This document shows, in pieces, positions 1 to 6,951 of a DNA stretch of 60,839 bases (its first letter is position 1; the number at the start of each line of letters is the position of its first letter). The notes under the pieces are model-generated. The model made no database searches and was not told the DNA's origin. It saw nothing but the letters and a program-made list of their open reading frames with translations. The stretch comes from Lachnospiraceae bacterium (GTDB lineage: Bacteria; Bacillota; Clostridia; Lachnospirales; Lachnospiraceae), in the NCBI GenBank assembly GCA_004558185.1, contig SFDP01000017.1, positions 1-60,839 on the forward strand, read 5' to 3'. Position numbers and translations under genes: made by a program.

Positions 1-93
1 CACGATATGCGAATATTTTGCAGGATTGTGGGAGTACGAAGTACGTAACAATCCGTAGGTATCATAGTTAGGGGCTTTTGACCCTAACATCAT
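1..93 (+). repeat. Right part of the 198-bp dispersed structured repeat (window-edge copy)
   Basis: This sequence matches 40691-40783 with one visible mismatch (gtacgtaaca against gcacgtaaca). It keeps the second internal hairpin (GGATTGT/ACAATCC), the right half of the closing stem (GGTATCAT at 58-65) and the 3' hairpin GTTAGGG/CCCTAAC. The left half is cut off by the window edge. The matching left half of another copy lies at the opposite edge (60743-60839). Confidence 0.9.
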
Positions 94-104
94 ATAAAAA
101 AGAC

Positions 105-125
105 GTAACTATTCAGAACCCCATG
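105..125. repeat. Truncated end of inverted-repeat element family A
   Basis: The sequence GTAACTATTCAGAACCCC matches the terminal inverted repeat of the family A elements at 41979-42130, 47048-47196 and 56868-57016. Only the end is preserved here. It directly follows the 198-bp repeat, so two repeat families are juxtaposed just upstream of the yjfB-like gene. Confidence 0.55.
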
Positions 126-131
126 CGGTAT

Positions 132-139
132 GCCGATAT
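132..139 (+). promoter_or_regulatory. Possible sigma-28 (SigD/FliA) -10 element
   Basis: GCCGATAT matches the -10 consensus of flagellar sigma-28 promoters. It lies 59 bases before the start of a YjfB-type motility-associated gene, which fits the expected regulon. No convincing TAAA -35 is found 15 bases upstream; that position is occupied by a repeat-element end. The promoter may be weak, damaged or coincidental. Confidence 0.35.
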
Positions 140-197
140 ATGAAATACAGGTTTATCTGTAATTACCCGCCATTAACATGGCAGAAAGAGGTGAGAC

Positions 198-389
198 ATG
201 AATATTGCTTCTTTGTCTACAATCAAAGCTCAGAACATGAGCCTCACCCAGGTAGGAATAGCTATGCTGGACAAGTCACTGGAGAGTATGGACTCTTTGG
301 GTCAGGGACTCGTCAATATGCTGGATTCTGCCGCTATGGAGCGTTCTGTTAATCCCAGTGTTGGCTCCAATATTGATATGCTGGTATAG
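198..389 (+). CDS. YjfB-family putative motility protein
   Basis: This 63-residue protein begins with a short segment rich in Ser, Ile and Ala (MNIASLSTIKAQNMSLTQVG) followed by a predicted amphipathic helix containing AMLDKSLESMD and GLVNMLDSA. That arrangement is typical of the small YjfB family, found in flagellated Firmicutes and commonly linked to motility; its biochemical role is not established. The start is preceded by an AGAGGTGAG ribosome binding site. A sigma-28-like -10 box (132-139) lies upstream and a strong terminator (399-434) follows. No other flagellar gene is in the window, so it appears to be a lone member of a dispersed regulon. Confidence 0.75.
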   Translation: MNIASLSTIKAQNMSLTQVGIAMLDKSLESMDSLGQGLVNMLDSAAMERSVNPSVGSNIDMLV

Positions 390-398
390 GATGTTCCA

Positions 399-434
399 AA
401 AATGGCTCTGGGCTTACAAGCCCAGAGCCATTTT
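399..434. terminator. Bidirectional intrinsic terminator between yjfB-like and 479-712
   Basis: A 15-bp perfect inverted repeat (arms AAAATGGCTCTGGGC and GCCCAGAGCCATTTT, loop of about 6 bases) has A and T runs on its two sides. It sits between two convergent genes and can serve both. Confidence 0.85.
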
Positions 435-478
435 GTTCAGAGTCAGTGCAATGTCAGCAGCACTTCCTCTCTTTCGTC

Positions 479-712
479 TTAATTTCCCATCATAAAGTTA
501 ACCAGCTTGGTAATATCCTCAGGTTCATAAGCGATAATCTCCAGTTCTGCAATGGTTCCATCAGAAAAAATCTTCGCCATGGAAACATACTGAGAGAGCT
601 TGGATTTCAGGTTCAGTCTGTCGCCTTCACCGGTTACCAGCTCAACCTTCCCCTTACACTTATCAATTACCTCAAAAAATTTGTCTACGTCGTGAATGTT
701 TTGTACCTTCAT
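479..712 (-). CDS. Small conserved hypothetical protein, possibly HPr-like fold
   Basis: This 77-residue protein has no clear family assignment. The start at MKVQNIHDV is chosen because an AAGGAGGAG ribosome binding site lies just upstream; an upstream ATG would add 13 residues with no Shine-Dalgarno sequence. It has a strand-helix-strand pattern, a central segment LNLKSKLSQYVSMAKIF and a final helix PEDITKLVNFM. The layout loosely resembles the His-less HPr-like protein at 16491-16721, which also ends with a strand and a helix after an acidic turn. That resemblance is an inference from pattern only. It is transcribed alone, downstream of cvfB, and shares a terminator with the convergent yjfB-like gene. 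Confidence 0.6.
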   Translation of the reverse strand: MKVQNIHDVDKFFEVIDKCKGKVELVTGEGDRLNLKSKLSQYVSMAKIFSDGTIAELEIIAYEPEDITKLVNFMMGN

Positions 713-850
713 AAAATTCTCCTCCTTGCTGCCTTGATGCAGCAACACCACCTTCGTGTGGTTTTCTTTCTTTTTCTTGTTTACGCCCCGATTATATCCT
801 GTTTTTTTTCAGAACGCAATACTTTCTCTTTGTGGAAAAGTACAAAACTT

Positions 851-1690
851 TTAGCGTAAACGAATAGCTTTTTCAGTGATTTCTATCTTCTTTTCCTTTA
901 AAAGGTGTCCCACAGCCTTTTTAAACTCATTTTTGCTCATTCCCATCTCCCGGTAAATAACCTCCGGTTTTGCTTTATCATTAAAGGGGAGCACTCCGTC
1001 AAAGCTATCAATAACCTCCAGAACCTTACTGGCATCAATGGCAATTTGTACCTGAATCTTTTCTCTGATGGACAGATCCAGCTTTCCATCCTCTTTCACT
1101 CCGGTTACACGGGCATGAATTCTGTCTCCGGGCTGCAGACCGCCGTAGAACTCCTTCTTTGGGATCAGTGCCGAATAGCGGTCATCCACCGCCACAAAGG
1201 CTCCAAAGTTGTCACTGATTTCGTAGACCATTCCTTCTACCTGATCATCTTTTTTATAAGGACTGTTCTTCTTTAAATAATGATATACCTTCATGGTTGC
1301 ACACAGACGATCACTTTTATCAATATAAAGAGCCACCAGGCACTCCTCACCCTCTCTCACTCTTTTGGTCTGCTCCCGAAAAGGCAAAAGAAGATCTTTT
1401 TCCAGTCCCCAATCTAAAAACGCTCCTATTTTTCCCGTTTGTACTACTTTTAAAGCCCTGACCTGATTCAGTTCAAGTAAGGGGTGATTAGTAGTAGCGA
1501 TGAGGCGGTCTTTTGAATCTTTGTACAGAAATACCTCCAGCAAATCTCCTATGTCTTTTCCCTGGGGAAGCTGTTTTGAGGGGAGTAACACCCTCTCTTC
1601 AAAATTTCTCATCCGAGGATCCATTAAATAAACGCCAAACTCTACCTTTTTGATGATTTCAAGCTGCTGGGTTTCTCCTAGTTTCAGCAT
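851..1690 (-). CDS. cvfB: CvfB-type S1 RNA-binding protein
   Basis: The 279 residues match the CvfB/YitL layout. An N-terminal S1-like barrel is followed by a second S1 repeat at about 70-130 (GKIGAFLDWGLEKDLLLPF) and a third at about 148-212 (GMVYEISDNFGAFVAVDDR, then LDLSIREK). A C-terminal winged helix occupies about 215-279 (PEVIYREMGMSKNEFKKAVG). In Staphylococcus, CvfB is a conserved RNA-binding virulence regulator; here it is presumably a general RNA-binding factor. The ATG has a GGAAAGGA site upstream. The gene stands alone on the minus strand with an inverted-repeat element just upstream (1720-1851). Confidence 0.88.
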   Translation of the reverse strand: MLKLGETQQLEIIKKVEFGVYLMDPRMRNFEERVLLPSKQLPQGKDIGDLLEVFLYKDSKDRLIATTNHPLLELNQVRALKVVQTGKIGAFLDWGLEKDLLLPFREQTKRVREGEECLVALYIDKSDRLCATMKVYHYLKKNSPYKKDDQVEGMVYEISDNFGAFVAVDDRYSALIPKKEFYGGLQPGDRIHARVTGVKEDGKLDLSIREKIQVQIAIDASKVLEVIDSFDGVLPFNDKAKPEVIYREMGMSKNEFKKAVGHLLKEKKIEITEKAIRLR

Positions 1691-1719
1691 ATGAAATTCC
1701 TTTCCTGTCCGATAAATCC

Positions 1720-1851
1720 ATAACTGTTCAGTCCCCTGTCGTTACAGACAGAACCACATATACATTCATCTGCGGTGATGGATTTTCACCTGTTAAACAT
1801 ACGTTTTCTCAGGGTATCTGCAGTAAATGTATACATCTGCCGAACAGTTAC
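1720..1851. repeat. Inverted-repeat element family B (MITE-like)
   Basis: The ends form an imperfect terminal inverted repeat: TAACTGTTCAG on the left and CGAACAGTTA on the right. The right part (acgttttctc, a gap, then cagtaaat and ctgccgaacagttac) is shared with copies at 14481-14523 and 38201-38331. No reading frame is present. Its right end supplies the stop codon of the acyl-ACP thioesterase gene. Confidence 0.65.
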
Positions 1852-2549
1852 ATAAATTCTACAATTACATAGGGCTGCTTATTCCTATTGCAGAGGGTGA
1901 TGATTATTTTCTCGCCATCAATATATTGATACGGGTAAAAAATATCTCCCAGGTGGGCCTGTGCTCTGTATTCGGCACGAAGCTGATGAACCTCTTTTTC
2001 TTCCGGTAAAAACAATCCTGCTATATGGATATATTGTCCATTATTCACATGACCGTTGCAGTCCAGATGCCTTTTCTCAACCGGTATGGGCCGAAGGCCA
2101 GTTTCTTCACCTGTTAAAGCCACCTTTCTGGAAGCATAGTGCATGGGGATTTTTTCCTCCAGGGTATAAAGCCCCAGGATATCCTCCGGGATCCGTTTCG
2201 GCCGCATAGTATTACTATCCAAAAGAGTCCATAGTGAGTTTGCCCGTACAGTCAGCTCTCCCCCGGCATTTTTCAGATAAAAGTTACGCAGTCCCATAAA
2301 TCCTCTGAACTCATGAGGATGGGTGCATATAGTAATCTCATCTCCCAGCAGAGGATACTCGTCAATAATAATCTGCCAATAGGAAAGCACCCATACCAGA
2401 TTTCTCTCCCGGAGCGGTACGATTCCTACTCCCAAATCCTCCGACTGAAAGGTGGAGCAGTCCTGAAAATAGTCTACTATAGCTCCCAGAGTGAGTCTTC
2501 TGTCCTGATCGGTTTCACTGAATCTGACACGACTTTCAAAGCTATACAT
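1848..2549 (-). CDS. Acyl-ACP thioesterase
   Basis: This 233-residue protein has the double hot-dog layout of bacterial acyl-ACP thioesterases. The first hot-dog starts with FESRVRFSETDQDRRL and contains VWVLSYWQIII; the second carries the conserved LDCNGHVNNGQYI motif near residue 160, with the Asn and His expected at the active site. It would release fatty acids from acyl carrier protein in the cytosol. The start at MYSFESR follows a GGAAGG site within the stereotyped CAGAATGGAAGG leader; the reading frame stays open for 60 more codons upstream, but these would overlap the BFD-like gene. The stop codon lies in the end of an inverted-repeat element, so the insertion may have altered the 3' end. 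Confidence 0.85.
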   Translation of the reverse strand: MYSFESRVRFSETDQDRRLTLGAIVDYFQDCSTFQSEDLGVGIVPLRERNLVWVLSYWQIIIDEYPLLGDEITICTHPHEFRGFMGLRNFYLKNAGGELTVRANSLWTLLDSNTMRPKRIPEDILGLYTLEEKIPMHYASRKVALTGEETGLRPIPVEKRHLDCNGHVNNGQYIHIAGLFLPEEKEVHQLRAEYRAQAHLGDIFYPYQYIDGEKIIITLCNRNKQPYVIVEFM

Positions 2550-2601
2550 TTTCCCTTCCATTCTGCCGCCCAAAGTACAGGCCGGGCTCAGGCCTGATCC
2601 C

Positions 2602-2781
2602 CTACTTTTCCAGCATCTTTTTTGTAAATTTTTTAGCCTTCTTTTTACACTTTCCGCAGGCTGTTCCTGCTCTGGTGCATTTTTTAATGTCCTTAAAGCA
2701 GGTAGCTCCTTTTTCCACTGCACAGACAATATCCCCTTTGGTTACATCATAACAGGGGCATACGACTTTCTTTGGGTTCAT
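2602..2781 (-). CDS. BFD-like [2Fe-2S]-binding protein
   Basis: This 59-residue protein carries a compact four-cysteine pattern, CPCYDVTKGDIV followed by TACGKCKKK, as in bacterioferritin-associated ferredoxin domains that bind a [2Fe-2S] cluster. An extra Cys pair (TCFKDIKKC) lies between. The C-terminus is very Lys-rich. The start ATG lies one base after the ferritin stop codon (TAG A ATG), so translation is probably coupled. In the known Bfd-Bfr pair, Bfd reduces stored ferric iron so it can leave the shell. A similar iron-release role for the adjacent ferritin is a reasonable inference. Confidence 0.8.
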   Translation of the reverse strand: MNPKKVVCPCYDVTKGDIVCAVEKGATCFKDIKKCTRAGTACGKCKKKAKKFTKKMLEK

Positions 2782-2782
2782 T

Positions 2783-3295
2783 CTATAATACCAGACTGGG
2801 AGCCGAATAGGTTCTGCTCCCCAGCTCATTATCCAGCATATACAGGCTTTTGGGATCATCTCCGAAAAGTTCATAGCGCTTCATCAGGTTCTCAGCCGTA
2901 TTTTCCTCTTCTCCCTGCTCTTTAACGAACCAGTCAAGAAACTGTGTGGTGCGGAAATCCTTCACCGTCTGTGCCGCATCATAAAGCTGATGGATCAGAC
3001 CGGTTACATACTGCTCATGCTTAAGGGTTTCTGCCAAAACCGTTTTGGGGCTGGTTTTGTCAATTTCCGGTTTATTGATCGTATTCAGCTCGATCTGCTC
3101 CCCGTTATTTTGCAGATATTGAATAAACAGCATAGCATGATCTCTTTCCTCCTGAGCCTGGATTTTAAACCAACTGCCAAAGCCCTCCAAACCATGATCG
3201 TAGTAATAATTGGAAAAATCCAGATAGAGATAAGCTGAATAAAACTCTTTATTCACCTGCTGGTTCAGCAGCTCCACTACCTTCTTGTCTAACAT
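2783..3295 (-). CDS. ftnA: Ferritin, non-heme
   Basis: This 170-residue four-helix-bundle ferritin retains ferroxidase ligands visible as E17, E50 and H53 (motifs NKEFYSAYLYLDFS and QAQEERDHA), with further Glu and Gln in later helices (KEQGEEENTAENLMKRYEL). It oxidises Fe(II) and stores it as mineral in a 24-mer shell in the cytosol. The start MLDKKVV is preceded by a strong GAGGAGG site. It is co-transcribed with the BFD-like protein immediately downstream, giving a storage and release pair. The length is normal for FtnA. Confidence 0.93.
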   Translation of the reverse strand: MLDKKVVELLNQQVNKEFYSAYLYLDFSNYYYDHGLEGFGSWFKIQAQEERDHAMLFIQYLQNNGEQIELNTINKPEIDKTSPKTVLAETLKHEQYVTGLIHQLYDAAQTVKDFRTTQFLDWFVKEQGEEENTAENLMKRYELFGDDPKSLYMLDNELGSRTYSAPSLVL

Positions 3296-3390
3296 AAGTA
3301 TACCTCCTCTAATCAAAACAAATCAAAGTATCTACAGTATATCACTTTTTTCCCTTTTCTCCTACCTCTGTTTGAGATTTATTCGTAAAC

Positions 3391-3421
3391 AAAAAATCCC
3401 AACAAACAAAATCGTTGGGAT
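3391..3421 (-). terminator. Intrinsic terminator of tRNA-Gln
   Basis: Reading the minus strand, the hairpin ATCCCAAC/GTTGGGAT is followed by a run of six T. It begins about 10 bases beyond the 3' end of the tRNA. Confidence 0.85.
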
Positions 3422-3430
3422 CATCTTAAC

Positions 3431-3501
3431 AGGGCTACAAGGATTCGAACCTTGAAATGACGGAGTCAGAGTCCGTTGCCTTACCGTTTGGCGATAGCCC
3501 T
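3431..3501 (-). tRNA. tRNA-Gln (anticodon CTG)
   Basis: The minus strand folds into a complete cloverleaf: acceptor AGGGCTA/TAGCCCT, anticodon stem ACGGA/TCCGT with loop CTCTGAC, and T-arm AAGGTTCGAATCCTT. The loop places CTG at positions 34-36, reading CAG codons. CCA is not encoded. It has its own promoter and terminator. Confidence 0.93.
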
Positions 3502-3530
3502 ATATTTAATTTGCCGCTTGGCACTTGATT

Positions 3531-3559
3531 ATATTACTACATTCCAAACCATAATGCAA
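3531..3559 (-). promoter_or_regulatory. Promoter of tRNA-Gln
   Basis: On the minus strand TTGCAT (3554-3559) and TAATAT (3531-3536) are separated by 17 bases. Transcription would start about 20-25 bases before the mature tRNA. Confidence 0.6.
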
Positions 3560-3808
3560 GTATTTTTTTATTTTTTCCTAAAATTGGTGGACTGCAACCT
3601 GAACAGATCATAGGATAATGGCCGGATATCCTGTCCTGAAGGTGTTATGGTAATGTATAGGTTGATTTTTCCTACATAGCTGGCCTTGCCCGGTGCAGGG
3701 CAGCTGTCATTTTGGGGAAAGCTCTGGAGCCGGGATCTCTTCCATGAAAGCTACTGCCTGCTTTAGTTAATTGCCCCTTCTCTGCGATAGGAAATACATT
3801 CCTATACA
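3560..3808. other. Non-coding stretch without recognised feature
   Basis: About 250 bases between the tRNA promoter and the end of the first lipoprotein gene contain no supported gene. A small GC-rich hairpin (GCCC/GGGC around 3685-3705) is visible but has no recognisable RNA family. Confidence 0.4.
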
Positions 3809-5101
3809 CTACATAGCAGATAGTAGCCGATCTCCTTCCTTAAAACGTATTTCCTTTCGGGGTACCCATACCTCTCTTTGTAATGTCCTTGCCTGATTTC
3901 CTTCCAATAGGAGAGCCTCAAATATATAGGCATAGTCCTCTAAACGGAATAGTTGGAAGGTATATACTTTTCCTCCAATCTCCTCACACCAAAGATATTC
4001 TCGTTGTAGCTTACCGGAGTAGCTGTCCTTCCAGCTGTCCAATAATAAAAGTTGGTGTTCATCCTCATGATAGAGATAGAAATCGACACCTAAATATAGC
4101 CAGTTGTATACAAGATTCCGTTCATAGGTTTTTTTCATATATATTGGTATTCCTGTATTCGTCATATCTGCACGGGAATACTCACTCCCCCCTGTTTCTT
4201 CCTTCAGTACAAGCTCCTCTGCACTTCCACAGGCATCTATATTTTCATTTAATATAAGAGCTGTGTCCATACCTTCTATATAATCTGCTGCCACTTTTTC
4301 CATCTCTTCTGCCACAGAAAAAAGAGGCACCCGCTTATACTCCTTGGGAACATATCTGATGGACAACTTGTCCTCCCATTCCATCTGTTCCCGCAGCCTG
4401 AATAGTTGAATACCGTCATCTTTCATTATCTGCGTATCTATCTCTCTATCACGTTCCAGGCCAACGTAATAATAGGTATTCTCATAACAAATCACTTCCC
4501 CTTTAGTAAACGTAGTGGTGAAGTCTCCTTCCCGAATCCATTCACCCCCACTTTTACTCCACAAATAGCAGCTGGTGCCTCCATTTTCCAGAAAATAGCT
4601 TTTCAAATATAGTCTTTTCCCATTGCTCAGCTTAAAGGCAAAGGCCTGATCAGGCAAAGTTCCCGTAAACATTTCCTGAATTTCCTCCTCTGCCATCCGA
4701 TAGCTTCCTCCTCCCAGTTCATTTAACAGTTCCCGATATGGCTGGTCACTACCTTCTTCACCAAACTTACAATATGCATAAAGCGCTTCTTCTAATCGAT
4801 TGACTAATTCCTGCGGAACTAATTCTCCCGGATATGGCGTCCTGACATATTCACTCTGATTATCTAATAGGATTTGAGAGATTTGCCTCTCTTCCTCTTC
4901 CTTTAGTGACAGCTTTAAGAGCTCCCCGATATTCAGAAAAGTATGCCACTCCTCAATAGAAAGCTGCCCTGCATCTTGTATATCCGGATACTCAGATGAA
5001 TCTATATTCTGTTTTATGTAATTACTCCCCCCTCCACAGGCTATGAATAGAAATAAAAGGAAGATGAGCATTCCTATAAAATTTATTCTTCTTTGCTTCA
5101 A
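3809..5101 (-). CDS. Tandem lipoprotein A
   Basis: This 430-residue lipoprotein has a positively charged N-terminus, a hydrophobic segment and a lipobox ending in LFIAC, so it should be lipidated and exposed on the outer face of the membrane. No catalytic family is recognised. The middle and C-terminal parts contain many short beta-like segments rich in Tyr, Trp, Glu and Leu (for example YLWCEEIGGKVYTFQLFRLE). The start is TTG, placed 8 bases after AGGAG. It is a close paralogue of the gene at 5171-6466: the two N-termini and long C-terminal stretches are nearly identical, so this is a recent tandem duplication. Function unknown. Confidence 0.8.
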   Translation of the reverse strand: MKQRRINFIGMLIFLLFLFIACGGGSNYIKQNIDSSEYPDIQDAGQLSIEEWHTFLNIGELLKLSLKEEEERQISQILLDNQSEYVRTPYPGELVPQELVNRLEEALYAYCKFGEEGSDQPYRELLNELGGGSYRMAEEEIQEMFTGTLPDQAFAFKLSNGKRLYLKSYFLENGGTSCYLWSKSGGEWIREGDFTTTFTKGEVICYENTYYYVGLERDREIDTQIMKDDGIQLFRLREQMEWEDKLSIRYVPKEYKRVPLFSVAEEMEKVAADYIEGMDTALILNENIDACGSAEELVLKEETGGSEYSRADMTNTGIPIYMKKTYERNLVYNWLYLGVDFYLYHEDEHQLLLLDSWKDSYSGKLQREYLWCEEIGGKVYTFQLFRLEDYAYIFEALLLEGNQARTLQREVWVPRKEIRFKEGDRLLSAM

Positions 5102-5170
5102 TGGTCTTTCTCCTGGCTATCTTACTAACTTCTATTTATCTTGTGTAACCCGTACTTATTTTCGTTCACT

Positions 5171-6466
5171 CTACATAACAGGTGACGGTGCATCCCTCTC
5201 TTCAAACTTCATCTTTCTCTGGGGTACCCACACCTCTCTTTGTAAGGTCTTTGCCTGATTTCCCTCCAATAAAAGAGCCTCAAATATATAGGTGTAGTCC
5301 TCTAAGCGAAATAGTTGGAAGGTATATACCTTTCCTCCAATCTCCTCACACCAAAGATATTCTCGTCGCAGTTCACCGGAATAGCTGTCCTTCCAACTGT
5401 CCAACAATAAAAACTCGTCTGCTTCCTCATTATAGAGATAGGAGTCTATCTCTAAATATGTCCAGTTATGTACAGGATTCCATTTATATACCTTTTTCAT
5501 ATATATTGGTATTCCTGTATTCGTCATATCCGTACAGGAATACTTTTTCACTCTTGGGACCTCCTCCTCTACTATCTCTATCATTTCTTCTGCACTTCCA
5601 CAGCTATCCATCTCTTTATTCAGTACAAGCGCCGTATCCAAACCTTCTATGTAGTCTGCTGCTGCATCTGCTTTTTCTGCTTTAGTAAAAAGAGATACTC
5701 GCTCATAATCTTTGGGAGTATATCTGACCAGCAGATTCTCCTCCCGTTCCATCTGCTCATCTAACCTGAATATCCGAATACCATTTTCCACATTTTCTCC
5801 ATCTTCTTCTCTGGCAGGTTCTAGTCCAACATAATAATAGCCGCCCTCATAACCAATCACTTCTCCTGTCGTAAATAGGGTCATAAAGTCTCCCTTAAAA
5901 AACCATTCATCCCCACTTTTACTCCACAAATAGCAGCTGGTGCCTCCATTTTCCAGAAAATAGCTTTTCAAGTATAGCCTTTTCCCGTTGCTTAGCTTAA
6001 AGGTAAAGGCCTGATCAGGCAAAGTTCCCGTAAACATTGCCTGAATTTCCTCCTCTGCCATCCGATAGCTTCCTCCTCCCAGTTCTTTTAACAGTTCCTG
6101 ATACAGCTTGTCACTACGTTCTTCACCAAACTTACAATAGGCATAAAGTGCTTCTTCTAATCGATTAACCAATTCCTGCGGAACTAATTCTCCCGGATAT
6201 GGCGTCCTGACATATTCACTCTGGTTATCTAATAGGATTTGAGAGATTTGCTTCTCTTCCTCTTCCTTTAGTGACAGCTTTAAGAGCTCCCCGCTATTCA
6301 GAAAAGTATACCACTCCTCGATAGAAAGCTGCTCTGCATTTTGTGTATCCGTATACTTAGAAGGCGTTACATTCTGTTTTACGTGATTATTTTCCTCTCC
6401 ACAGGCTGTGAAGAGAAATAAAAGGAAGATAAGCATTCCTATAAAATTTATTCTTCTTTGCTTCAA
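5171..6466 (-). CDS. Tandem lipoprotein B
   Basis: This 431-residue paralogue of the preceding gene begins with the same MKQRRINFIGMLIFLLFLF signal segment and a lipobox ending FTAC. It starts with TTG after AGGAG. Divergence is concentrated after the lipid-anchored Cys and in the centre of the protein (around residues 190-290), where a few codons are inserted or deleted; the segment DNQSEYVRTPYPGELVPQEL and the C-terminal third are nearly unchanged. This mosaic of conserved and variable blocks fits either gene conversion or selection on exposed loops. No family function is recognised. Confidence 0.8.
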   Translation of the reverse strand: MKQRRINFIGMLIFLLFLFTACGEENNHVKQNVTPSKYTDTQNAEQLSIEEWYTFLNSGELLKLSLKEEEEKQISQILLDNQSEYVRTPYPGELVPQELVNRLEEALYAYCKFGEERSDKLYQELLKELGGGSYRMAEEEIQAMFTGTLPDQAFTFKLSNGKRLYLKSYFLENGGTSCYLWSKSGDEWFFKGDFMTLFTTGEVIGYEGGYYYVGLEPAREEDGENVENGIRIFRLDEQMEREENLLVRYTPKDYERVSLFTKAEKADAAADYIEGLDTALVLNKEMDSCGSAEEMIEIVEEEVPRVKKYSCTDMTNTGIPIYMKKVYKWNPVHNWTYLEIDSYLYNEEADEFLLLDSWKDSYSGELRREYLWCEEIGGKVYTFQLFRLEDYTYIFEALLLEGNQAKTLQREVWVPQRKMKFEERDAPSPVM

Positions 6467-6484
6467 TGGTTCTTCTCCTAATCA

Positions 6485-6690
6485 TCGCCTTGTCCGCACA
6501 CATATGGATTATATCACAGCTGAAATCAATGATGTTGATAAAATGATTGAAAATATGATACTATCCTCTCCGAAATCGGTACTGATATTTCTCAGTTCAG
6601 GGGGCAAACGTTTATGTTGCTGGGCTGGTCTTACACCAGGCAGCAATGAGCAGTGGAATCCGAGCGACCTTTACAAAATCGATATGCCTG
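6485..6690 (+). pseudogene. IS110-family transposase remnant
   Basis: Fragments of an IS110-type transposase are visible in more than one frame. In one frame HMDYITAEINDVDKMIENMI resembles the helical linker of IS110 transposases. A second frame reads ILSEIGTDISQF and the first frame resumes with CCWAGLTPGSNE, together recalling the C-terminal SEIG and WAGL-PGNNE motifs. A frameshift and a large internal deletion are therefore present, and no functional product is expected. The 3' flank (to about 6749) stays open in frame but is not recognisable as IS110. Confidence 0.7.
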
Positions 6691-6855
6691 TAGCTCTTGT
6701 TGAAAAACAAAAGGCAAACCTTTTTCCCTTAGTGTTCAGACGAATATAACGTCTGAGTAATTTAAAAATAATGGATTAATATGATCTTTGGAGAAATCAT
6801 ATAATTTTACCAAATAAATGGCAATATGTATCGCATAAAACGGCATTAATAGACA

Positions 6856-6893
6856 GAAAAACACCTTAAGATAGCTTTACTCTCCTTAAGGTG
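6856..6893 (-). terminator. Terminator of glutamine synthetase gene
   Basis: On the minus strand the hairpin CACCTTAAG/CTTAAGGTG is followed by TTTTTCTG. It lies about 60 bases after the stop codon of the type III glutamine synthetase. Confidence 0.8.
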
Positions 6894-6951
6894 CTCTCCC
6901 ATAGTTTTATTCAGGTATGATAGAAGCTGTCCATTACAGCTACTTTTATCT

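Noticed and set aside
6408..6749. Intact 113-residue protein on the plus strand
   Set aside because: It begins antisense to a lipoprotein signal peptide and continues into frame-shifted IS110 transposase remnants.
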